DNA of 64,000 nucleotides from Fen-1231 sp035286465 (GTDB taxonomy: Bacteria; Gemmatimonadota; Gemmatimonadetes; Gemmatimonadales; Gemmatimonadaceae), in NCBI GenBank assembly GCA_035286465.1, contig DATEDF010000124.1, positions 1-64,000 on the forward strand, given 5' to 3'. The translations under genes were made by a program, and so were the position numbers. This document shows positions 8,202 to 16,878 of this stretch, piece after piece. The notes below the pieces were generated by a model. The model saw only the letters and a program-made list of their open reading frames with translations, did no database searches and was not told the origin of the DNA. Each line of letters opens with the position of its first letter. The first letter of the stretch is position 1.

Positions 8202-10534
8202 GCGAGCCCCCGCATCTTCCGGTACGCCCACTCGCTCCCCACCAACGCCACGAGCAGGAGGAAGTTCACGGGCATGTCCCACAGGTCCATCTCGTTCACC
8301 ACGGTCACGCCGCGCTTGCTCATCGCCACGTCGGCGGCGAGGGTGCCGATCCCGGCCGGCGTGTAGAAGCGGCCGCCCGTCTCGTCGGCGATGCGCCGGA
8401 GGAGCGACGCGCGCATCTCGGCGTCCACGAACTCGGCGTCCAGCTCCGCCACCCGCACGAACGCGGTGTCGGCCGCGGGGACGCTCTCGTCCCGGCGCTT
8501 CGCCTCGACGCGCACGACGTGAATGCCCGGCTCGTCGGGCGTGAAAGTCGCGCGATACTCGCCGTCGCGGTCCACGGCCCACTCGAGCGGCACGTCGCGC
8601 ACCGTCTTCGACGGGCTCACCACGTGCGCCACCACCTCGGCGTCGTTGACCTTGAGGTGCGCGCTGTCCACGACCTCCGTGCGCAACTCCACCGGGCTCC
8701 GCGGATTCACCTGGTCGGGCGCGGCGCGCACGGTGACGCGGCCCGGGACGTCGCTCGTGAGCCAGCGCAGGAGCTGCCGCCAGAAGGTCGTGAACGTCGG
8801 GTCGCCGACGGGAATGTCGGCGTGCATCTGCCAGGTCCAGGAATCCTGGATCGGCAGCGCCACTGAGAGGCCGCGTCCATACCGCTGGTACACCAGCACC
8901 GGCTGCTCGTAGCCGGAGAGCGGCTCGCCGGGTTCGCCCGCGCGGCCGAGGCGCGGCGTCCGGCCGGTGATCAGCGTGACGGCGCCCGGCTTCACCCGGC
9001 GGATGCGGTTCACCGACGTGACCCACGGCAGCGTACGCCACCGCTCCGCCGACTTCGCGGGATCGCCGGCGACCTGCGCCACGGCGTGGCTCTGGCCCGG
9101 CGGCGTGAGCGAGACCGCGAGATCGGCGAGGAGCGTGAGACTGTCGGCGACGGCGGGCCCCTCGATCTCCACCGGCATCACCTCGGCGAGCGGCGTGCCC
9201 GCGTAGCCGCCCTCGGCGAACGCGCGCCGTGCGCCGAGGAGCAGCAGCCCGCCGCCGCGCACGCTCACGAAGTCGGCCAGCATCGTGAGCTGGTCGTGCG
9301 TGAAGAAGCTCGCTTCGATGCCGCCCAGCACCACGGCGCGGTAGCGGTAGAGTTCCGCGCGCGTCTTCGGGAAGCCGCCGAGCAGCTCGTCGGGGCCGTC
9401 CACGCCGAGCCGGAGGAACTTCCCCTCGGCCGTGCGCTGGAGCGCCACGAGCTGGAGGTTCGAGTCGGCCTCGACCGCGGCGCGGATGAAGCGCATCTCG
9501 TAGCGCGGCTCGCCCTCGACGTAGAGGATCTTCTCGCGTGCGTCGCGCACGCGCACCAGCGCGCGCTGGGCGTTGTTCTGCGTGACCTGCTCGCCCGCCT
9601 GGAGCGGGATGCGGAAGGTGAGCGTCCGGGCGCCGGGGTCGTTGAGCCGCGCCTGCACGCGCACGGGCGCCACCTCGCCGTCGCGCGGGAGCTGGACCTC
9701 CGTGCTCGCGACCACGCGGCCCTCGTCCTCGACGACGAGCGGCACCTTCGCGCCGGCGAATCCGCGCTGCCGCACCAGCACGTCGGCCATCACGGTGCTC
9801 CCCTCGAGCACCGCGTGCGCGCTCTCGACCCGGCGCACCTCGATGTCCTTCTCGAAGCGCTCGGCGCCGATCCCGACGGTGAACACCGGCACCGACCGGG
9901 CGCGGAGCGTCAGCAGCTCGTCGGCGATGGGGGTCCGCGCGTTGTCGGCGCCGTCGGTGAGCAGGACCATCCCGGAGAGCGGCAGCGACTCCATGTCGCG
10001 CCGCGCGGCCTCGAGCGCGTCGCCCAGCCGCGTCTCGTTGGCGTTGAAGGCGAGCCGCGTTCCGCCCTCCATCCGGTCCGCGGTGGCGCCGAAACGGAAG
10101 AGCCGCACCTGGAACTTCTCCTGGAGGGCGTCGAGGAGCGCGCTCCGGGGCGCGAGGATGGAGTCGCGCACGAAGTCGGCGCGCGCGCGGCCGGAGCGGT
10201 CGGCGATCTGCATGCTCCGGGAGTCGTCGAGCAGTACGCCGACGTAGTTCCGGTGCGGCACCGCGGACGAGAGCAGGAGCTTCGGCCGGAAGAGCAGGAC
10301 GACCAGCACGAGGAGTGCCGCGATCCGGAGCGCCACGAGCACGACGCGGTCCCGCCGCGTGCTCTTGCCCCGGACGCCGCCGTAGGAGAGGAGCGCGGGC
10401 ACCCCGATAGCGAGCCCGATGAGCGCCAGCACGATGAGCGGTGCGGGCGCGCCGAAGCCGAGGTCCCCCTGCTCGAAGACCGCGGGCCGGTACTTGAAGA
10501 AAAAGGCGAAGAGCGCGCCGAGCGCGTCGGTCAT
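8198..10534 (-). CDS. Membrane protein with vWA and GATase-1-like domains (BatA-operon component)
   Basis: About 778 residues from ATG 10534. Two N-terminal membrane helices come first (APLIVLALIGLAIGVPALL and the segment ending VVLLFRP). A vWA-like domain follows with MIDAS DDSRS and LLTDGADN. A beta-sandwich linker is next, then a glutamine-amidotransferase-like Rossmann domain (RAVVLGGIEASFF, GGGLLLLGARRAF). A last membrane helix sits near the C-terminus. It is the first gene of the operon and its stop overlaps the caspase-like gene by GTGA. An ATG at 10588 would add 18 residues but sits against an AT-rich TTAAATAG stretch that may be the promoter; neither start has a strong Shine-Dalgarno. 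Confidence 0.8.
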   Translation of the reverse strand: MTDALGALFAFFFKYRPAVFEQGDLGFGAPAPLIVLALIGLAIGVPALLSYGGVRGKSTRRDRVVLVALRIAALLVLVVLLFRPKLLLSSAVPHRNYVGVLLDDSRSMQIADRSGRARADFVRDSILAPRSALLDALQEKFQVRLFRFGATADRMEGGTRLAFNANETRLGDALEAARRDMESLPLSGMVLLTDGADNARTPIADELLTLRARSVPVFTVGIGAERFEKDIEVRRVESAHAVLEGSTVMADVLVRQRGFAGAKVPLVVEDEGRVVASTEVQLPRDGEVAPVRVQARLNDPGARTLTFRIPLQAGEQVTQNNAQRALVRVRDAREKILYVEGEPRYEMRFIRAAVEADSNLQLVALQRTAEGKFLRLGVDGPDELLGGFPKTRAELYRYRAVVLGGIEASFFTHDQLTMLADFVSVRGGGLLLLGARRAFAEGGYAGTPLAEVMPVEIEGPAVADSLTLLADLAVSLTPPGQSHAVAQVAGDPAKSAERWRTLPWVTSVNRIRRVKPGAVTLITGRTPRLGRAGEPGEPLSGYEQPVLVYQRYGRGLSVALPIQDSWTWQMHADIPVGDPTFTTFWRQLLRWLTSDVPGRVTVRAAPDQVNPRSPVELRTEVVDSAHLKVNDAEVVAHVVSPSKTVRDVPLEWAVDRDGEYRATFTPDEPGIHVVRVEAKRRDESVPAADTAFVRVAELDAEFVDAEMRASLLRRIADETGGRFYTPAGIGTLAADVAMSKRGVTVVNEMDLWDMPVNFLLLVALVGSEWAYRKMRGLA

Positions 10535-10685
10535 CAGGGCTGTTTGGAGGGGCGTGAGCCGGGGGGTGGTGCGGCCCCCCGGCCACATCTATTTAACACG
10601 TGCCGGGGGGTGTTTGTTGAGTCCTCCGTCAGGACGTCGTTGGTTGCCACCCCTTGACACGATTCCCGCCGGAGCCCCCGCCGCC

Positions 10686-11669
10686 GTGCGCCCACCACTC
10701 GAGCCGCTCTCCCTCGCCGACGTCCACGCCGCTCGCGAGCGCATCGCCGGCGCCGTGGTCCGTACGCCGCTCCTCCGGCTGCCGGTGGACGCGCCCGCGG
10801 AGATCCACCTCAAACTGGAGAACCTCCAGCCGATCGGCTCCTTCAAGCTGCGCGGCGCGTTGAACGCGATGCGCGCGCTGCCGGCCGACCGCCTGCGCGA
10901 GGGCGTCTACACGGCGAGCGCCGGCAACATGGCGCAGGGACTCGCGTGGGCCGCGCGCGAGCTGGGCGTGCCCTGCCGCATCGTCGCGCCCGACCACATT
11001 CCGGAGACCAAGGCCCGCGCCATCGAGCGGCTCGGTGCGACGGTGCGGCGCGTGCCGTTCGCGGCGTGGTGGGAGGCGATCCTCGCGCACGAAGTGCCCG
11101 GCGAGCCCGGCGTCTTCATCCATCCCGGCGCCGACCGCGCGGTGATGGCCGGGAACGCGACCATCGGGCTCGAGATTCTCGAGGCGTTGCCCGACGTGGA
11201 CGCGATCCTCGTGCCCTACGGCAGCGGCGGGCTCGCCTGCGGAATCGCGTGCGCCGCGCACGCGCTCCGGCCCGGGGTGAGGACGTATGCGTGCGAGCTG
11301 GAGGGACGCGCGCCGTTCGCGACTTCGCTCGCGGCGGGCCGCCCCGCGAGCATCGCATACACACCGTGCTTCGTGGACGGGATCGGCGGCAAGAGCGTGC
11401 TCGAGGAGATGTGGCCGCTCGCGCGCGCCGTGCTCGCCGGCTCGCTGACGGCGACGCTCGCCGAGGTGGCCGACGCGGTACGCGTGATTGCCGAGCGTGC
11501 GCGCGTGATCGCCGAGGGCGCAGGCGCCGCGCCGGTGGCCGCCGCGCTGCGCGACTCCGCGTTCCCCCCCGGCGAGGCGAAGAGGCCCCGGCGCATCGCG
11601 TGCGTCGTCTCCGGTGGCAACATTGACTCGGCGAAACTGGCGACGATCCTCGCGGGCGGAATCCCGTAG
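10686..11669 (+). CDS. PLP-dependent threonine/serine dehydratase family protein
   Basis: 327 residues from GTG 10686; the frame stays open upstream but the preceding residues are unlike the family. It is a fold-type II PLP enzyme. The PLP lysine lies in GSFKLRGA, the substrate loop is SAGNMAQG (usually SAGNHAQG, so His is replaced by Met), the phosphate-binding loop is GSGGLACGI, and the C-terminal SGGN binds the pyridine nitrogen. At this length there is no ACT regulatory domain, so it resembles catabolic threonine/serine dehydratases or serine racemases. The likely reaction is deamination of a hydroxy-amino acid to a 2-oxo acid. It is transcribed alone, divergently from the BatA-type operon and convergently with the SCO1 gene. 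Confidence 0.88.
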   Translation: MRPPLEPLSLADVHAARERIAGAVVRTPLLRLPVDAPAEIHLKLENLQPIGSFKLRGALNAMRALPADRLREGVYTASAGNMAQGLAWAARELGVPCRIVAPDHIPETKARAIERLGATVRRVPFAAWWEAILAHEVPGEPGVFIHPGADRAVMAGNATIGLEILEALPDVDAILVPYGSGGLACGIACAAHALRPGVRTYACELEGRAPFATSLAAGRPASIAYTPCFVDGIGGKSVLEEMWPLARAVLAGSLTATLAEVADAVRVIAERARVIAEGAGAAPVAAALRDSAFPPGEAKRPRRIACVVSGGNIDSAKLATILAGGIP

Positions 11670-11693
11670 CCGCCGTCGGCCGCCATCTATCAC

Positions 11694-11724
11694 CTGCCGG
11701 CCGACTGCCGGCCGACTGCTGGCC
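11694..11724. repeat. 11-bp tandem repeat between convergent genes
   Basis: Two exact units of CTGCCGGCCGA (11694-11704, 11705-11715) and a degenerate third end exactly at the SCO1 stop codon. Each unit contains the palindrome GCCGGC, so the RNA can pair with itself in several registers. It may help end transcription from both sides, but no U-run follows. The dehydratase gene ends 24 bases before it. Confidence 0.6.
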
Positions 11725-12599
11725 TACAGCGCCTTCACCGCCGCTTCGATCTGCGTCGCGTTCCCGCTCACGACGTACGTGATCCGGCCATCCGCGCTGA
11801 TGACGTACACGAGCGACGGATGGGACAGATCGCCGGTCTTCACGTTCCGCACGCGGGGCACGCGCCACCGGTCGAGCGCGCGCTCCACCTCCTCCGGCGC
11901 GCCACTCAGCACGTGCGCGTCGCCCGTGATTCCCCACTGCATCGCGATCGCCGGCAGCCGGCTCGGCGTGTCGCGCCACGGGTCGAGCGTCAGCACGAGC
12001 ACCACCGGCGGCCGCGCGCCCAGCCGGTCGCGCGCGAGCAGGACGTCGGAGACGGTGAGCGGGCACACGGTCTCGCAGTGCGCGTAGGCGAACGTCACGA
12101 GCACCGGCCGGCCCCGGAACTGCTCGAGCCTCACCGTGCGACCCGCCTGATCCGTGAGCGCCATCGCCGGCGGCGCGTCGTTCACGCGGGTGAGCTGCCG
12201 CGCGAGGTCGGCGGCCGGACTCGTGGCGAAGGGTTGCGCGCTGGCCTCGCGCACCCGGACCACCACGCCTCCGAGCCCGGCCACCAGGCCGGCGAGCGTC
12301 ACGCCGACCACCACCTGCCCCGAGGCCCGCTGCAGCACTGCGCGCAACCCCTCACGGACCTCGCGACCCCACGCCGCATAGAGCACCAGCACCATCCCGA
12401 GCGGCTGCCCCACGAGCAGCAGCCAGCCGCCGGCGTTCGGCAGCCCGTCGAGCGCGGCGCCGAAACACACCAGGCGCGTGCGCGCCATCCAGCCGGGCGT
12501 CGCCGCGCTCATCGGCCACAAGGCGAGCGCCCACCACGAGGCGGTGATCACGAGGATCAGCGCCAGCGCGGCGAGCGCCGCCTTGCCCGGCCGGGACAT
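11724..12599 (-). CDS. SCO1/SenC copper-chaperone-like protein with extra membrane helices
   Basis: 291 residues from ATG 12599, only two bases after the stop of the oxidase subunit I gene, with GGAAG upstream as a possible ribosome site; ATG 12617 would add six residues. Three hydrophobic helices fill residues 1-140. A thioredoxin-like SCO domain follows with the copper motif C-x-x-x-C (CETVC) and the conserved His in GDLSHPSLVY. SCO proteins deliver copper to the CuA site of subunit II. That site is intact in this operon, so the pairing makes sense. Most SCO proteins have a single anchor; the three-helix N-terminus is unusual. Confidence 0.88.
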   Translation of the reverse strand: MSRPGKAALAALALILVITASWWALALWPMSAATPGWMARTRLVCFGAALDGLPNAGGWLLLVGQPLGMVLVLYAAWGREVREGLRAVLQRASGQVVVGVTLAGLVAGLGGVVVRVREASAQPFATSPAADLARQLTRVNDAPPAMALTDQAGRTVRLEQFRGRPVLVTFAYAHCETVCPLTVSDVLLARDRLGARPPVVLVLTLDPWRDTPSRLPAIAMQWGITGDAHVLSGAPEEVERALDRWRVPRVRNVKTGDLSHPSLVYVISADGRITYVVSGNATQIEAAVKAL

Positions 12600-12601
12600 C
12601 G

Positions 12602-14353
12602 TCAGCCGATCTTCCATACCGCCGAGAGAATCTTCCAGTTCGTGAAGAAATAGAGCGCGAACGCCGCGAGGAAGACGAGCACGAACACCATCGTGCCCGG
12701 CGCCGGCCCCATCCACCCCTTCGCCGCACCGTGCAGCTCGGCGTTCCGCTTCTCCACGTCGGCCGCGTGCACGGGCGGATTCCAGATGCCCTGCGGCACG
12801 CCGACCATCGCGACGCCCTTGGTGATGACGCCGAGCGGCTCACCGAAGAACACCGACTTGACCGCGATCGCGATGAAGATGAACGCGGCCGTGGCGGCCA
12901 TCACGCCGCCGAGGGCGACAAAGGCCAGAATGAGATCCACCGCGGGATTGAAGGGCACGGTGAACGCGGCCTGGCTGAAGGTGATGTCCCAGTGCCGGCG
13001 CGGGACGCCGAAGCTCCCCGCGAACGTCATCGCCAGCGTGAAGATGGCCATCCCGCCGGCGAAGAGATACGGCTGGATCTTCGCGAGCGTCCAGAACGCC
13101 ACCTTCTTCCGGAACACGAGCGGGATCAGGTAGTACGTCGCCCCCATGAAGGCCAGCGCCGTGCCGAGCGCGACCGTGGCGTGGAAGTGCCCGGGCGAGC
13201 GCAGCGTGTTGTGCACGATGATGTTGATCTGCTCCGTGCCGATCGTCACGCCCGTGATGCCGCCGATGAAGCCGAACCCCACGACCGAGAACACGAGCGA
13301 GCTGAAGCCGGGATCGCCCCACGGCGCCCGCCGCAGCCAGTCGAACATCCCGCGCGTGAACCCGCGCAGCCGCATCCCCAGCTCCATCCCCGCGGGCACC
13401 GTGAACCCGTGAATCATCGAGGCGAGCACCGCCATGTACATGAAGTAGCTCGTGTTCGCCACTTTCCACGCCGGCCCCATCCCCGGATCCACCAGCAGGT
13501 GGTGCGCCGACGCCATCGAGATGAACAGGATGTAGAGCACGAACGCCGAGCGGCTGATCTTCTCGTTGAGCACCACCGCGCCGATGGTGAGGGCCCCGAG
13601 CATGTACCAGAGCGCCACCATCGCGGCGACGTTGATCTGCTGCGACGAGTGGCCGAGCGCCCACCAGATGAGCCGGTAGACCTCGGGATCCACCTTCATC
13701 AGGCCCAGCGACCAGAGGAAGGTCGGGATGTAGATGATCGCGCCGTGGACGAGCGTGATCACGGCGATGATCGCCGCGGTCATCGCCCCGTACACGACCA
13801 GGGGCAGCGATCCCTCGTAGCGCTTCTCCCGTTTGGCGACCACGAGGTTCGCGAAGAAGATCCCCGTGACGATCAGCGCGCCGACCGCGAAGAGGATGAT
13901 GCCGAGGTAGAACGCCGGATGCGCGCGCAACGGCACGTAGGACGTGAAGAGCACGTCGGCCTTGCCGGCCCACATCAGCACCTCGACCATCAGGGTGCCC
14001 ACCAGCATGAGCGCGAAGGAGAACCAGGAGAGCCCGGGTGCGCAACAGCGGGCGTTGACCAGCGCGGTGCTCGCGAAGTGCAGCACCGCCATCTCGAAGA
14101 AGATGATCCAGAAGATGAGCATGCTCATCCCGTGCACGCCGAGGATCCGGTAGAACCAGTCCGCCGGCAGGAGGTGCACGGCCTGCCACCGCGTGAGTAC
14201 GACCAGCACCGCGGCGGCCGCGCCGACGAGCAGCGCGACGACCGCCACGACGGCGTTCACCCGGACCAGCAGCTCCGCCTTGTCGTGGATCCTGAGACCC
14301 GTGACGCCGCACGTGCGGAAGACGGCGGCTGGTCTTGCGGCCGGGGCGGTCAT
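12602..14353 (-). CDS. Heme-copper oxidoreductase subunit I (B-type fold, active-site Tyr replaced by Gln)
   Basis: 583 residues, about 14 membrane helices. All six metal-ligand histidines fit the ba3-type pattern: H74 (low-spin heme), H235, H284 and H285 (CuB), H389 (high-spin heme) and H391 (low-spin heme). The spacing H235 to H284 (49) equals that recalled for Thermus ba3 oxidase. The helix VI motif, normally GHPxVY, reads GHSSQQ, so the residue four after the CuB His, the cross-linked Tyr of O2 reductases, is Gln239. Tyr loss is a hallmark of alternative heme-copper NO reductases derived from B-type enzymes (eNOR, bNOR). I infer NO reduction, with O2 reduction as the alternative. The start overlaps subunit II by ATGA. 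Confidence 0.9.
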   Translation of the reverse strand: MTAPAARPAAVFRTCGVTGLRIHDKAELLVRVNAVVAVVALLVGAAAAVLVVLTRWQAVHLLPADWFYRILGVHGMSMLIFWIIFFEMAVLHFASTALVNARCCAPGLSWFSFALMLVGTLMVEVLMWAGKADVLFTSYVPLRAHPAFYLGIILFAVGALIVTGIFFANLVVAKREKRYEGSLPLVVYGAMTAAIIAVITLVHGAIIYIPTFLWSLGLMKVDPEVYRLIWWALGHSSQQINVAAMVALWYMLGALTIGAVVLNEKISRSAFVLYILFISMASAHHLLVDPGMGPAWKVANTSYFMYMAVLASMIHGFTVPAGMELGMRLRGFTRGMFDWLRRAPWGDPGFSSLVFSVVGFGFIGGITGVTIGTEQINIIVHNTLRSPGHFHATVALGTALAFMGATYYLIPLVFRKKVAFWTLAKIQPYLFAGGMAIFTLAMTFAGSFGVPRRHWDITFSQAAFTVPFNPAVDLILAFVALGGVMAATAAFIFIAIAVKSVFFGEPLGVITKGVAMVGVPQGIWNPPVHAADVEKRNAELHGAAKGWMGPAPGTMVFVLVFLAAFALYFFTNWKILSAVWKIG

Positions 14354-14943
14354 CGGACACCTCCCGAACCGCTCGGCGCGACCGGCGCCGCGGCCGGCGC
14401 CTCCTCGACGATCACGCGACCGACCATCGTGTGATGGCCGATGCCGCAGAACTCGTTGCAGATGATGCGGAAGTCACCCGCCGAGGTCGGCGTGACGCGC
14501 AGGCCGTAGTCGTAACCCGGCACGATCTGGAAGTTCACGTTGATCGGATAGAGCCCGAACCCGTGGTTCATGTCGAGCGACGAGAGGTGGAGCGTGTACT
14601 CCTTCCCCTTCTGCAGCTTGAGGATCGGCGTCCACTGGAAGGTCATCGCCGCGAGGTAGACGTCCGCGCCGGGCGGCGGCGCCACGATCGGCATGCCGCG
14701 ATCCTCGCCGACCTTGTACTGCGCGATGAACTCGTTGGTCCGCTTGAAATAGGCCTCGGGCGTGGTGCGACGCCGGATGCCCGAGGGGTTCTGGCCGCCC
14801 TTCCAGTGCCAGAGCGGCATCATGGCGAAGAGCACCATGCACCAGGCGAAGGCGATGGCGACCCACGTCTTTTCCGCCTTGTGCGCGGGCTTCCACCAGA
14901 CGCCCTTGGGCGAGTCGAGGCCCGTGTGTGTGTCAATGTGCAT
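14350..14943 (-). CDS. Heme-copper oxidoreductase subunit II with complete CuA site
   Basis: 197 residues with one N-terminal membrane helix (about residues 27-44) and a cupredoxin domain. The binuclear CuA ligands are all present: H127, C162, E164 (backbone ligand in the family), C166, H170 and M173, in the arrangement C-x-E-x-C-x-x-x-H-x-x-M. It should therefore take electrons from a soluble c-type cytochrome or cupredoxin on the outer face and pass them to subunit I. The short length with a single helix is typical of B-type (ba3-like) enzymes. It lies nine bases after the small membrane subunit gene and overlaps subunit I by ATGA. Confidence 0.93.
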   Translation of the reverse strand: MHIDTHTGLDSPKGVWWKPAHKAEKTWVAIAFAWCMVLFAMMPLWHWKGGQNPSGIRRRTTPEAYFKRTNEFIAQYKVGEDRGMPIVAPPPGADVYLAAMTFQWTPILKLQKGKEYTLHLSSLDMNHGFGLYPINVNFQIVPGYDYGLRVTPTSAGDFRIICNEFCGIGHHTMVGRVIVEEAPAAAPVAPSGSGGVR

Positions 14944-14952
14944 GGGCGCGCC

Positions 14953-15123
14953 TCACGGGAGAGTCGCCGGGGGGAGAGTGAGGATTTCCCACATCCCCCA
15001 GCCGGTGAAGATGACGAACATGATGACCACGCCGAGCACGAGCAGCAGGAACATGTTGTCGAACAGGCGCTGGCCGAGCGGAATGGGCTCCTGCGGCGAC
15101 TCCTTGGGTGTTGGATCGGGCAT
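14953..15123 (-). CDS. Small single-helix membrane subunit (56 aa)
   Basis: 56 residues from ATG 15123 to TGA 14953. A Pro/Glu-rich cytoplasmic start (MPDPTPKESPQEPIPLG) is followed by one helix (about residues 23-42, FLLLVLGVVIMFVIFTGWG) and a short tail. It is the first gene of the oxidoreductase operon, nine bases before subunit II. Small one-helix subunits (IIa-like) accompany ba3-type enzymes, so this is probably the equivalent. I cannot claim sequence homology by eye. The -10 element TATAAT lies about 66 bases upstream. Confidence 0.75.
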   Translation of the reverse strand: MPDPTPKESPQEPIPLGQRLFDNMFLLLVLGVVIMFVIFTGWGMWEILTLPPATLP

Positions 15124-15188
15124 GGGCGCTCCGTCTTCCGAAGGTCTATTTTCCTGCAGGGCTTTTCACGGGCGGGACAAGCGACGAC

Positions 15189-15222
15189 ATTATAGCACAA
15201 AAAGTGGTATGTGCCATACTTG
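15189..15222 (-). promoter_or_regulatory. TATAAT -10 element and 5-bp dyad (GTATG-TGC-CATAC)
   Basis: A perfect TATAAT on the minus strand occupies 15194-15189. A perfect inverted repeat, GTATG TGC CATAC, occupies 15207-15219, centred about 30 bases upstream of the expected transcription start. It covers where a -35 box would be and I see no good TTGACA there. Placement over the -35 suggests a repressor site, or an activator replacing the -35. The divergent cytochrome b fusion gene starts at about 15310, so one regulator could control both arms. The local AT content is far above the window average. Confidence 0.6.
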
Positions 15223-15309
15223 TTTTCCAGTAAAGTAACCGTCTCGCCGGGCACGCACGCCCGAACTCTCGCCCATCCCATCCGGCCGACTCGCCCGATC
15301 GCCGCTCCC

Positions 15310-16878
15310 GTGGCCGCCCCTTCCCGCCCCACCGAACGCGTCGCCGAACGCGCGCTCATCGCGCTCGACGCCGTGTGCAACCGTCTGTACGGCTGGCGGG
15401 GCAACCCGCTCTACCAGAGCGGCACGATCGTCTTCGCGCTCTTCCTGGTGCTGCTCGCCACGGGACTCTGGCTGATCTTCTTCTACCGGGTGGGAGCGCC
15501 GTACGCGTCGGTGGCGCGCCTGACGGCGAACCCGTGGATCGGCAACTGGGTGCGCGGCTTCCATCGCTACGCGAGCGACGCCGCCGTGGTCGCCGCGCTG
15601 GTGCACGCGGTCCGGATGTATGCGCAGGGCCGGAGCTGGGGCCCGCGCGCGCTCGCCTGGATGACGGGCGTGCTGATGCTCATCGTCGTATTCATCTGCG
15701 GGTGGACCGGCTACGTGATGGTGTGGGACACTTTCGGCGAGCTGCTCGCGCGCGAGGGGGCGCGGATGCTCGACACGCTGCCGGTGCTCTCCGAGCCTAC
15801 CGCGCGGGTGTTCACCGGCGAGCGGCCGATTCCGAGCGTCTTCTTCTTCCTCAACCTGTTCGCGCACGTCGGGCTGCCGCTCGCGCTCTTCGGCGGGCTC
15901 TGGCTGCACGTCTCGCGCGTGGCGCGCTCGGCGCTCCTCCCGCCGCGGCCGCTGCTCTGGAGCGTGATCGGGCTGCTCTTCGCGCTCTCGGTCGTACGCC
16001 CGCTCGCGATGGCGCCCGAGGCGAATCCATTCCGGCTTGCGGACGCGGTGCCGGCCGACTGGTTCTACGCCTTCTGGCTGCCGCTCTCGCGCTCGCTCGC
16101 CGCCGGTCCCGCGCTCGCGGGCGCGGTGCTGACGGCGCTCGCGCTCCTGCTCCTGCCCGTCGCCACGCGGCGGCGCGGGGCGTCGGCGCCGCCGCCGTCG
16201 CAGGTGGACGAGAGCCTCTGCACCGGCTGCCGCCAGTGCTTCGCCGACTGTCCGTACGAAGCCATCACGATGCGCACGCGCGCGGACGGCCGGGCCGACG
16301 AGGTGGCGCACGTCACGGGCGACCGTTGCGTGAGCTGCGGGATCTGCGCGGGCTCGTGCGCGCCGATGGGCGTCGGTCCGCCGGGCCGCACGGGCCGCGA
16401 CCAGCTCGAGCGCGTGCGGGAGTATCTCGCGCGAGCGGAGCCCGGGGCCGGCACGATCGTCGCCGTCTGTTGCGCGCGCGGCGCGGCGCGCTTCGGCCAT
16501 CTGCTGGCCGCCGACGGCGCTGCGCTCCATCCTGTGGACTGCGCGGGGAACCTGCACACATCGGCGATCGAGCTGCTCATTCGCGGCGGCGCCGGGGGCG
16601 TGCTGGTGCTGGCCTGTCCTCCGCGCGACTGTTGGAACCGGGAGGGGCCGCGCTGGCTGATGGAGCGCATCTATCACGACCGGGAGGCGGAGCTGCAGCC
16701 ACGGGTGGACCGGCGTCGCGTGCGCGTCGCGTACGCGAACGCCGGCGAGCCGAGCGCGGCATTGGCGGCGCTGCGCGAGTTCGCGGCGCAGGTCGCGGCG
16801 CTGGGCGCGACCACCGCGGAAGGGGCCGTCGAGCTCGAGGCGGTCTGCGAGCCGGCACCGGTGGCGGAGCGCTCGTGA
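15310..16878 (+). CDS. Cytochrome b / 2x[4Fe-4S] ferredoxin / MvhD-like fusion protein
   Basis: 522 residues from GTG 15310 (start uncertain; the frame is open from 15211). Residues 1-230 form a diheme cytochrome b of the bc/b6 type: heme histidines H85/H99 and H186/H200, each pair 14 apart. A piece of the C-terminal cytochrome b part follows with PADWFY, resembling the Qo PEWY motif. Residues 300-352 hold two [4Fe-4S] clusters (C304, C307, C310, C314; C340, C343, C346, C350). Residues 380-450 resemble the MvhD/HdrA-delta [2Fe-2S] module, with CC at 387-388, C411, C436 and C441 (ACPPRDCW). The parts suggest membrane electron exchange between quinones and a soluble redox partner. This fusion is not one I recognise. 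Confidence 0.85.
   Translation: MAAPSRPTERVAERALIALDAVCNRLYGWRGNPLYQSGTIVFALFLVLLATGLWLIFFYRVGAPYASVARLTANPWIGNWVRGFHRYASDAAVVAALVHAVRMYAQGRSWGPRALAWMTGVLMLIVVFICGWTGYVMVWDTFGELLAREGARMLDTLPVLSEPTARVFTGERPIPSVFFFLNLFAHVGLPLALFGGLWLHVSRVARSALLPPRPLLWSVIGLLFALSVVRPLAMAPEANPFRLADAVPADWFYAFWLPLSRSLAAGPALAGAVLTALALLLLPVATRRRGASAPPPSQVDESLCTGCRQCFADCPYEAITMRTRADGRADEVAHVTGDRCVSCGICAGSCAPMGVGPPGRTGRDQLERVREYLARAEPGAGTIVAVCCARGAARFGHLLAADGAALHPVDCAGNLHTSAIELLIRGGAGGVLVLACPPRDCWNREGPRWLMERIYHDREAELQPRVDRRRVRVAYANAGEPSAALAALREFAAQVAALGATTAEGAVELEAVCEPAPVAERS

Noticed and set aside
7200..10586. Single 1128-residue minus-strand frame covering two genes
   Set aside because: Its first 795 residues are a shadow of the vWA gene; only the part from GTG 8201 is real.
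10654..10659. Perfect TTGACA before the dehydratase gene
   Set aside because: No -10 element occurs 16-18 bases downstream; the following DNA is only G and C, and the start codon is too close.
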